A stretch of 64,000 nucleotides of DNA from Myotis daubentonii (taxonomy: Eukaryota; Chordata; Mammalia; Chiroptera; Vespertilionidae), in the NCBI RefSeq assembly GCF_963259705.1, contig NC_081842.1, positions 60,896,787 through 60,960,786 on the forward strand, read 5' to 3'. Shown piece after piece: positions 44,601 to 55,158 of the stretch; the first letter of the stretch is position 1, and each line of letters opens with the position of its first letter. Under the pieces are notes generated by a model. That model ran no database searches. It saw only the letters and a program-made list of their open reading frames with translations, and had not been told where the DNA came from. A program made the translations under genes and the position numbers.

Positions 44601-47065
44601 GGTTAAAGAAAAAAATCAAACAAAGGAGGAAGATAGCAGCAGAAATGTCCAGACAGCAAAGGGGGGAAAGGGGATCTGGAGGGAAATGTAAAGGAATCAT
44701 AGTCTCTGGAAGGAAAGTGATGTGAAATTATTCGGATTGGGCCCCAGGGTACCACTGAGCCACACACGTCTGAGTTAATGAACTTGACATTAGGCATTTT
44801 TCCTGTTTCCCTTCTAGTTCTCTTTTTGTTCCCCCAAGGCCTCCCTCATCTCACTCCCCCCTCAGCACCCCATCTGGTTCCAAATGCAGCTTCCAGTTGA
44901 CTATGAATGACTTTACCAGGGAGCACTAACCGATAAAATCGCGGATGGAGGGTCACAGGGTATTTATAAAAGGGAAGAGTGGACCTTGGGGCATGAAGGT
45001 ATGACACAGGCATAGGCTTTTTACTCTTCTGCCTTCTCACAAATTCTCATAAAGATACTCAAAAGAATAAACAAATATGGAAATATCTGTAGCAGCAGCA
45101 CTAAAAATCAAGGATGAGTAGTGCCTCAGTGCCAGAATCTAGAGGAATTGTTGCTGAATCTTCATATTATAAGACCTGGATTAATGGACGCCATTGAGAA
45201 TTGAGTGTTATTTGTCTGGAAAGTAGCAGAAGAGGACTTGGAAACGCAAGGACTGCTCCTCGCTGGGAGATGGGGAAAGGGGAGTGGGGAGGGGCCTTTG
45301 GGGAAGCCCACCCTTTAGGCCCTGTAGCCGGCATTGTTGATTGGTAACCCATCCACCTGTTGCCAAACCCTTTCTTCCTTGCTCACCTCTACTATATAGT
45401 CTGAAAGAGCTAAATACTTGCTTTTCCAGCTTCCTTTACAGCTCGGGGTGCCCATGTGACACAGTTTTTTTGTTTTGTGTATGTGTTTTTTAAAATATTT
45501 TTATTGATTTCAGAGAGAAGAAGGGAGAGGGGGCGAGAGATAGAAACATCAATGATGAGAGAAAAATCATCAATTGGCTGCCTCCTGCACACCCCCTAGT
45601 GGGGATTGAGCCTGCAACCTGGGCATATGCCCTGACCAAGAATCAAACCATGAACTCCTGGTTCATGGGTCGATGATCAACTACTGAGCTACACCAGCCA
45701 GGCTATGTGACACAGTTTTGAACTCCAAAAGTTTTCTGAGAGGCATCTGAGAAAGCTTTTGCTTTGCTGAAAAAGCTATGGGTGTGGCTGGCTTTGCCTC
45801 TTGTACCTTCTTTCTGCCTTGCATGTTTGTTGTGCCTGGAGCTATGGCAGGCATCTTGTGACAATGACGGAAAAGCCAAGAAATGCATTTACTATACGAG
45901 GAAACTATAGTTATTCCCATGTAAAACTAAATTCAGAGGGAAAGGACCTATGAAGAGATTCTGCATTTCATAAGAAGAGATGCACAAATTTCTGGAGATT
46001 TGGACAAGCTTCCTTCCTCTGAAGGAAATTAGAAGTTTTTAAAAGATAGCAAATTTGTTTTGTCAATAGGATTTAAAAGATATTGCCTCTCTCCAACCAA
46101 AGCAAATCATCATGAGAAGGACATAATCTTATAACATGAAATATTAAGTAAGGATGAAAAACATTGTGTTAAACTCAAACCCCCAGTAGGAACACTGAAT
46201 AGGCGATTGGACATAGCAAAATACTGAATTAGTGAACTAATGTAAGGCCACAGAACACAAGGAGACAGTTTAAAAATGAGAGACTAGGGCCCAGCTGGTG
46301 TGGCTCAGTGGTTGAGCATCGGCCTATGAACCAGGAGGTCATGGTCTGATTCTAGGTCAGGGCACATGCTCGGGTTGCAGGCTTGATTCCCAGTTGGGGG
46401 CATGCAGGAGGCGGCCAGTCAATGATTCTCTCTCATCATTGATGTTTCTATTTCTCTCTCCCTATCCCTTCCTCTCTGAAATAAATTTTAAAAAAATATT
46501 TTTTAAATGAGAGACTAGATCAAATATGGAGACCTTATCTAGGGATACCATTTAGAGCTACTAGGAATCTCTGAAAGATAAAAAATAATTTGGGGCAGAA
46601 GTAATCACCAAGGAACTATTAGAGGAAGCCTTCCTGACCTAAATAAAACAAGACCTCTCTCTCTGAAAATCGAGTGAATCAGCAACCTCCATGATGTGGC
46701 TCCACTTATATCTCCTCTCTGAGCACTCAGACATAAGACTTCCACCTCAGCACCCAGGACAGTTGTGATGTCTAGGTACACTTCCATCTGCACACATAGA
46801 CATAAAAATGCAGGATGCAGTTCACCTTGAAATCTGGCTTCCAGGTTTGAACAGCGACAAGCACTTGATTTGTAAAGTGAGAGTAGCAGTGAAATTATTT
46901 TGGGATACAAGAACAGGATGGATGGACAGTGTTGGCCTTTCTCTTGCCTTCTCTCTGTTTCCCATTTTTCCTCCTAGCTGTCTTAAACTCCCTTTCTCTT
47001 ACTTTATCTTTCCTTTTCTGTTTTCTCTCTCATGCCTTTCTCCTTTTGAACTATGATCCAAAACT

Positions 47066-47120
<55 letters not shown>

Positions 47121-50100
47121 CATTATATTTTAGGTTTAGGAAGTAAATTCTTCTTCTTCTTTTTTTTAATCTAAAAGTAAGTAGGTTTGTCCATTTTTTT
47201 GTGGGTCTTTTAATGGACTTTCCCCTCTGGCTCAGTGGCCTTTGGTAGAAGAAAGAGTCTCCCTGTGAGAGCTGCACTGTGCATTCCCAGGAGAGAAAGA
47301 CAGCTGAGCAAAGTTGGAAAAGCATCTGAGGAGAGCCAAATGGGGAAGGAAGAGAGCAAGGAGAGGGTACTTCCTCCTGCCACTGAGCCTTCGGACTGGA
47401 CAGCGTGGGAGGGTTAATGAAAACAAAGGCACAGATGCCTCAAGGGCAGTTAGGTGGCTCCAGAGAGCTGAGTGGAATGGCACAAGTGGACCAAGTAGCA
47501 TTCTACGCAGGTCCTCAGGAAATGCCTGAGTGCTGACGCCAGACACTGAGGTCATCACCAGCCATGAGCAAGCCTCTGCTTTTGTTGATGGTATCCTGCA
47601 TGTGAGCCATCTCCACACACATCTCCTTCCCTCCCTCCACCTCTGAGAGACAGATAGGTCCTGAGATAGGACATTGTTTTCTCCTCTAATCCCCCAAAGT
47701 GTTTCACCTGATCCTCCGTGTAAGTACTTAGGACTTCCTACTCTGCCTTAGAGGTATCTGCATATGTCTCAGTGCCCCTACTAGAGAGGTGAGTTTTTTA
47801 AAGGAAAACTATTTGTTCTTTTATTTATCCACTCATTTATTACCTGCTGGGAACATGCAGTTCAACACATGGCCCCATCTCTGGGTGTAGCTGGGAGCAG
47901 ACATGAAAGGAATAATAATGTAGGTTTTAAGTGTTTGGGGAAGGCAAATTACATGACGCTGAGGAAGGGGTGCCCCAGCCTGTCTAGGAACTCCATAACA
48001 CCTTCTCAGAAAATGGGCCCAGTCTTGAAGGATAAGCAAGATTGGGGAAGGGCAGTGGGTGGCATTCAGATGGGGGAACAGCATGACAAGAGGTAGAGAG
48101 GTAAGAGAGAGAACAGGCTATGTTTGGAGCACCACAAATCTGCACTTTTTGAAGCACAGATTGAAGGAAGAGTGGCAGAAGGTTACTAGTAAGAGGTGAC
48201 AGCCTCAAGGTCCTCGTATATCCTGTTAAAGACTGGAGATTGAATCCCACTGTATTAGTTTCCTGTGGCTGCTGTAACAAATTAACACAAATGGAGTGAC
48301 TTAATTCAGATGTATTTTCTTATAGTTCTGGCAGTCATAAATTGGAAACGGGTCTTATTTACTTGGCTACAATTTAAGATGTCAGTGGGTCTGCATCCCT
48401 TCTGGAGGCTCCTGGGGCGAATCCACTTCCATGCCTTTTCAGCTGCTAGAGGCCACCTGCATTCTGTGACTCCTGCCTCTTTCTCTATCTTTAGAGCCAG
48501 CAGTGCAACATATTCAAATCTCTCTCTTTCTGATCTCCATTTCCATGGCCTCTTCTCTTCTTCTGACTCTGACCCTCCTGCCTCCGTCTCATAAGGACTC
48601 ATGATTACATTGGGCCCACTGTACAATCCAGAATAATCTCCTCATCTCACATCCATAACCTGAGCACATTTACAGAATCCCTTTTGCCACATAAGGTAAC
48701 ATATTCACAAATTCCAGGGCTTGGGGCAGGGGGCCGTGGGGGGTGGAGAGGAACACCTTGGGGGGGGGGGCATTATTTAGCCTGGCACACCCACATAGCC
48801 CAGAGGCTGAAAAACCAGGAATGTGCCTGTCCTTCTGAAGGAAGGGTCCTGGAGAAGTCCAGAAATTGTGACCTGAGGTCATTTATTGCCATATTTCAGA
48901 AACTCCAACGGGTCAAGCCTGAAGGATCAGGATCCTCACAGACACGGAACTAAGGAGGCGGGGGCTTTCATCAGGGGGCACCCTGGCTCCACCTGGCCAG
49001 CTTGGGGTGAGACAGACCCAAAGCCCTGGATGTGCCCTTACACCAGTGCTGAGCAGTTCCTCCAGAGAGGGCTGTGCCGGGAGCCGGTCCATGCTTGCTG
49101 TTTCAAGGGACCTGGCATATATGGCATACTGTTCTTAATATGTTTGCTCACCTTCTTGGCGCTGTGTTTTAACCAACGTCACCTCTTCGAGAAAGGTTGA
49201 ATCCCCAGGTAGGGATTTTCCCCTGAAGTTAGGGAGGGATTAAAACCCCTCAACTAAGTGCCAGGCGGGTAATTAATCACTTTAACTATGAACAATCATG
49301 CTTAAGCTACATAATCTTTACTCCCTGGAATGGAGATAAGAAACGCCCTAACCTTTGTAATAGAGATTGATAGGATTGAATCAACTGGTATAAATACAGA
49401 TGTAACAAGACAGCAAGAGACAGAACTCAGAACACAGAACTAAGGACACAGGGCTTGGAAGACAGGACCAAGAGAGACAGAGCCTAGGCACAGAACCTAC
49501 ACAGAACGTTCTCTAGAGACAGAAGAACTTCGCTGGCGAGAGCATGCTGGAGGATCCTGGACAGGGACTGGCCTCGGAGCCTGGAGGCGGAGCCTGGCGA
49601 GAGAGCATGGCAGGGATCCTGGACTGAACCTGACTGCAGAGATTGGCAGGAGAGCCTGACTATAACCTGGTGACTGAACCTGACTGGAGAACCTGAGCAG
49701 AAACTCTCTGGAGATCGAGACCAGAACTTGGCTGGAGATCCTGGCTAGGCTGCTGATCAACTGAACGCTGTCTCCGTGTCATTCCTTCTTCGCCGACTCC
49801 GTCTACGCCTTTGGGAACCCCTGGACCTGCTGGGGTTGGACCCCGGCAGGGCTGGGCCTGGGGGTGCTGGGGGGAGTGAGGAGCCCAAAAGGGAGCCCAG
49901 ATACTGTGACACTGCCAGGGCCAGTCCTAGGAGGACAACACTGGTGTCTGCTCCATCCACTCAGGACCGTACAGTGACCCTATGGTGCCAGGCTCCAGGA
50001 AGTCCCGAGTAGGGTGGGAGCTGATGGCACCCGAGGCTTTTGAGAAGGGCATCTGAGGGGGTGGTACCTGGCCTGACCCAGTACAGATCACACCGACTCC

Positions 50101-53100
50101 TGATGGCATGAGGAACATGCAGTTCAACACATGCTGAGTTCACAGAGGATGTGGTATTGAAATTGATGGAAAGATTTAGAATCCGATCTGAGCCTTACCA
50201 AATTGGGGTTAGGACGTGTTTAATGAGTGAGCAAAGAAGTCCCAGGATCCCTGTGGCTCCCACAGCCACCAACATCGTTTCTAAGGTGCCACAGTGCCCA
50301 GTGTACATCACTAGCACTCTCCATGCTGAGCTTTCCTACAGGAAAAACAGACACTTCCGTCTCTGTAGCCTCCCCTGGCACCCGTGTCACTGGCATGTGC
50401 CAGGTAGAGACAGTGTCCCAAAGGCTCAGGAGGTTGGTCCTTTGAATGTTCTGTGTTCAGCTCCATCCCTATTAAGGCAAACTAGCCCATGCTCCCACAG
50501 ATTGCTTCTTTTTTTTAAAAAAAAAAATATATTTTATTGATTTTTTTACAGAGAGGAAGGAGAGAGACAGAGAGTTAGAAACATCAATGAGAGAGAAACA
50601 TCAATTAGCTGCCCCCTGCACATCTCCCACTGGGGATGTGCCCGCAACCCAGGTACATGCCCCCGACCAGAATTGAACCCGGGACCCGTTAGTCTGCAGG
50701 CCGACGCTCTATCCACTGAGCCAAACCGGTTTCGGCCAGATTCCTTCTTAAAAACAGTTTCTCCCAAAACACTTTCCTTAGGACCCCACAGTTAACAGTT
50801 TCTGCCTTCTCAGCTGTGTTGAGGTCGTGTGGGGTGGCACAGTGACCCTGTTACAGCTCTGGCTCTACTGCTAACCCCCTGCAAGGGCCTAGATCAGTCA
50901 TATTCCTTCTTAGTCTTCCCTCATTTGTCTAGGAAGAAAAGATGGTCAGATCGCAGACCTAATGTTCTGTCTTTTTTACTGCTATTTATTGCCATTTGTG
51001 GTTTCCTATCTGAGCTTTGATTATTGACTTGGGTTAGGAGTTCTCCAGCAAGGAACTGGGTGTTCAATCGCTGTGAGCACACCATTACCCAATGAATGAG
51101 GATAATTAAGAACAGCTACCTATAACTGGAAACAGTTTCACTTGAAACATACAGAGTTTAGGTTGCTTAACCCTGTTACAGCTTGTAAACTCTGGCTTTC
51201 GAACATGGCCCTGGGAGTGTACTTCAATCTGGTTTTCTCTGACCAGTTCGGCAATGGTTGGGTCAAGCTAAGATGGTTCTATCTCATCTACCTATCATCT
51301 CCCTTTGACATTTTGAAAACTATATCACCTTAACATTCTCTGTACCTTCTGTCATTTCCGTCCATTAGCTTTCCAGAGCACAGTACATTCTGAGGAGAGA
51401 ATAGTTTGTGCATTAGTGTATGACCGTCATTCCTTGGTGTTTTGGAGAACTAGTGAGAGAATGTGTTTCTGGGTGTGTAATTAAATAAATAACATATGCT
51501 CTGTTATTTAACAGCTGAAGCAATGGAAGGCATTTGAAGAGGAAAACCAAACAATTAGATGCATGGCCAAATATTTCAGCACTCCCAGCAAAAGCTGCCA
51601 TGCCCCGTATGGTGAGGAACAGAATTGCCACGCCAGAGGAGAGAAAACCTCCATGGAAAGACTCCTCACAGAGGTAAGCGAGACCCCTGCCTGGTGGAGT
51701 CTCTATAAAGAACTCCAGTCACGCACCGGTGGGCCCCTGCTGTCCCACTGCTAATGTTCTTTCTTCTCCGCCCATTCCCCCACTTCCATTGGCAGCGGGC
51801 AAAACCTTGACATTTCCCCAGTGACTCTCCCACTGCTGGTCCTCACCCACTTATTCAGTCATTGCACAGTTGTGTGCTGGACATTGTGCTAAGTGCTGAT
51901 GAATAAAACAAATATAGTCCCTACTCTCAGGGAGCTCACAGTCTAATGGAGGAAATAGATGTTGATCAAGAGAATAATGAAGGGACAAATCAGGGTGGTA
52001 AGGCAGAATTATGGATGGTCCGGGCAAGGGAACCTAATTTAGAGCTGTCAGACAAGACTCTCTGAGCTGAGAGATGAAGGTTAAGTACAAACTGGCCAGA
52101 AAAGATGGTGGGGAAAAGCATTCCAAGCAGGGGAACAGCATTGGAAAGGCCCTGAGTTGTAGTGGATTCTAGCTCCTTCTGTATGATACATTCTTGCCTT
52201 ACATAGAGCAGTGCCCTCATTTACAAGATCTTATAGGGCCCCTTACTGTATTTCCAGGTTCTAACTAGAGATCTCAATCATCCCACCACCCCAGAGAGGC
52301 AATAAGTATCTAAGGATGGGGAGGAGGGCTAAATAGGGCCTCTGAATACCATAGTAGCACCAAGTCCTTCTTCTGTGCTTGAGCCAGAGTTGGCACCTCT
52401 CCCAGAACGGGGCACTGGGGTGTGGGCTTGCAGAAAGCACATGGAGAAGCTGGAGGCTGCACTGCCTCAGAAAGAAGGCACAGGGCTCAGAAGAATTAGC
52501 CAATATTTTCACACAACTACATTAGATCCCATGTTTTCTTCAGTACAGAACACACCTGAGTAGGTGCTCTTTGGGAAACTATGTTTTTCTGTAATTGGAC
52601 TGACAGGTGGTTATCCGGGATCCCTGTCTGAGAGGACGGTGAGGTGGGAACCTAAGAAACACAGCCCAATGAGGGGGTGAACCTTCCCTGCACCCCCTGT
52701 CGGTGCCCCTCTAGTCTCCCACACCATACCCTCAGCCTGGACCTTTTTAAAAAATCAGAGTAATACTTCTCTATTTCTGTACTATTTATGAAGCATTCAG
52801 GACCTATTTCAAAGCCAGATTTCTTCCCACCTGGCAAGGGAGTAGCATTGCCTTTGAGATACTCTGTGAAGTCTTCAAAGAAGCATTTATTTTTTTTTTT
52901 TTTTAAGCTCAACAGAAGGCCAGAAACTTGGCGAGAACAGCCAGGATGGTTCTCATTCACAATCAGCTAATGCTGGAACAGCCAAGTGGCCTGACTCTTT
53001 AGCCTTATGGTAATTTATGATGTGCTGTTTGTACTTCTGCCACACTGACTACGCTGTTTCCCACGCAGTGACTGTCTCTGCTCTATCCAAAACGATGCCT

Positions 53101-55118
53101 GGAGTCTGCAGAGGAAGGGCCCTAACAGGGAGCAGATGCACAGGCAGTAAAAAGCTGGCCTCTCCCCAACACCCCACACCTGGTGCATCTCTCCCAGAAA
53201 AGGCCTGGGAACCAGCCGCTGCCCCCAGGCGCCGGAGCAGGCCTAGAGAGGTCCCAGCTCTGGCATTGCCTGGTGGGCAAACACGGCATCTTTCCTGCCT
53301 CGTCTTATGCACAAACCCTGACTCCAGCTTCCCTTCACTGCAGCCCCTCTGCCACCCTTGGTCCTCCTCTTACTTTCCCATGACCTGGGCAGTCCACCTT
53401 CTCATTCTTGCCCCCCTTGCCACTATGGTCAGGGGTGCCCCAGGGGCTGTCCAGGGCAGCACCCATCACCGACTTCCCGGGCTGTGTGGAAGCCAGCAGG
53501 GAGAACCTTCCCAGGGCTGTAGAACCCCCTTCTATTCTCTGCAGCAGAGGAAACCCAACTATTCTTTTTCTCCCCTGAGCCAGAACAACCAGAGGGTGAT
53601 TCCGTCTCTCCTTATGGCCTGTACCTTGTGAAACACACCTGTGGATGTTAGGCTTCCCCAGATGTGCCAAAAGTACTAATTAATAAGCTCATTTAAATGC
53701 AGCTGCCACAGTAGGTCAGATTTTGGTCTCACAGAGGCAGTGACTCACACCACGCCCCTAATTAGTATGCAGCCATGGTGAAATCAGAGTTCCACTTTTT
53801 TTCTCTGAAAGGAGAGAAATTTACTGTTTAGACTGACATTTCTCAATCCGTCACTGGCCAATTTCAGATGTTTGGTTGCTGGGAGAAGAGCCTTCTTCCC
53901 AACTCAGCATTGATCCTATTTTTCTACGCTCAAAGAAACTTGTGGGTAAGGCACAAAAAGACAGCATTCAGAGTTGACTTGCTGGGTTAGCTGTCAGCAG
54001 TTGGTGGCTTCCTCCTAACTCTGTGAGGCAGCCAAGGCCTCCTGAAGCCAGCCTGAACCCTCCTTCATGAGGAGGGGCTGCTGAGGAGGAAGAGGGGTGG
54101 GGTCCCTCCTGGGCAACCAGCACAGTGCCCACCATGAGATGCTCAAGAGCTATCTGGCACCACCCAGGTATCACGAAGAGCCTGAATGACTGCCTCCCGG
54201 TTACTCATCCTCTCTGCTCGTGGTGAGTCCCCAGGCATCCACACCTCCCCGGCAACGCCCCGACCTCACCACACTGGGGTGAGGAAGGGGAAGACGGGCA
54301 GGCAGGTGCTCAGCTGCCAGTCCCTTCCGCTTATTCAGCAGTTACTCACTGGTCTGGGACTCTCCTGCTGATAAAAGAAGTAGACTAAACCAGGACGTAA
54401 CTGGCAGTCCCGGTATCAGAGAAATCACCTTCCTGCCTATAACTAAGGGGCAGTGATCGGCCTTGGAGTTGCTGCCAGAGACTATTGCTGGACTAGTTTA
54501 CTCAAAGTACTGCTTTCTGAACGGGTCCCTTCTGGGCAAGTCTCCCATTTCAACTTGAGAAGGCACCACAGGTGTGGTCCATAGGCGACTTGTGTCAGGT
54601 TTCCTAAAGATGGGAAACGACTTTTTACTTCTAGGGCATAATAAGTGTGTGTCCAAATGCACATCCTCAGCTTTCTGAAGGTGATGGCAACAGAGAGGCA
54701 GCATTTGGGTGTTCAGACAGACAGTTCCTAGAACACCTGACCTGGGTTGTCTGCCCCAAGACCATCAGTTCCCCAGGATGATCTCTTCCCTCCTCCACCG
54801 CCTTTGATCATCAGCAATGTCAGAAGGTGGACATAAGGTCTGAGTTAGAGAGGCAGCTGCTGTTATCACCAGAGGATGCTCAGGGCACACCCACCACCAG
54901 TATGCTTCCTCCTACTTCGTGCCCACGATCCCAGTCAGTACGGACACACCTCTGTAGCTTGCACCCACCAGGCCTCGTGGGCACAGCCTGTTTACCAACT
55001 AAAAGTTATGCAACAGGTAGGCAGCTCAACAGCAGAACTGCCCCAGCCTCATTCATCTTCTGGGCTCCATTTTAGATCTACTGAATCAAGTGTCAGAAAC
55101 TTAGGCCCAATGATCCTA

Positions 55119-55158
<40 letters not shown>

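Noticed and set aside
47068..47119. (TA)n tract considered as a cruciform or replication feature
   Set aside because: An ordinary microsatellite with no flanking structure to support more.
53017..53631. 204-codon ORF in a GPR156 intron
   Set aside because: No recognisable domain, no splice logic linking it to the receptor, and composition explained by GC-rich intron sequence. Kept only as an unassigned stretch.
55121..55157. A37 run considered as a poly(A) tail of a retrocopy
   Set aside because: MER5-like text continues on both sides and no inserted cDNA or duplication is seen. It is better explained as slippage in an A-rich spot.
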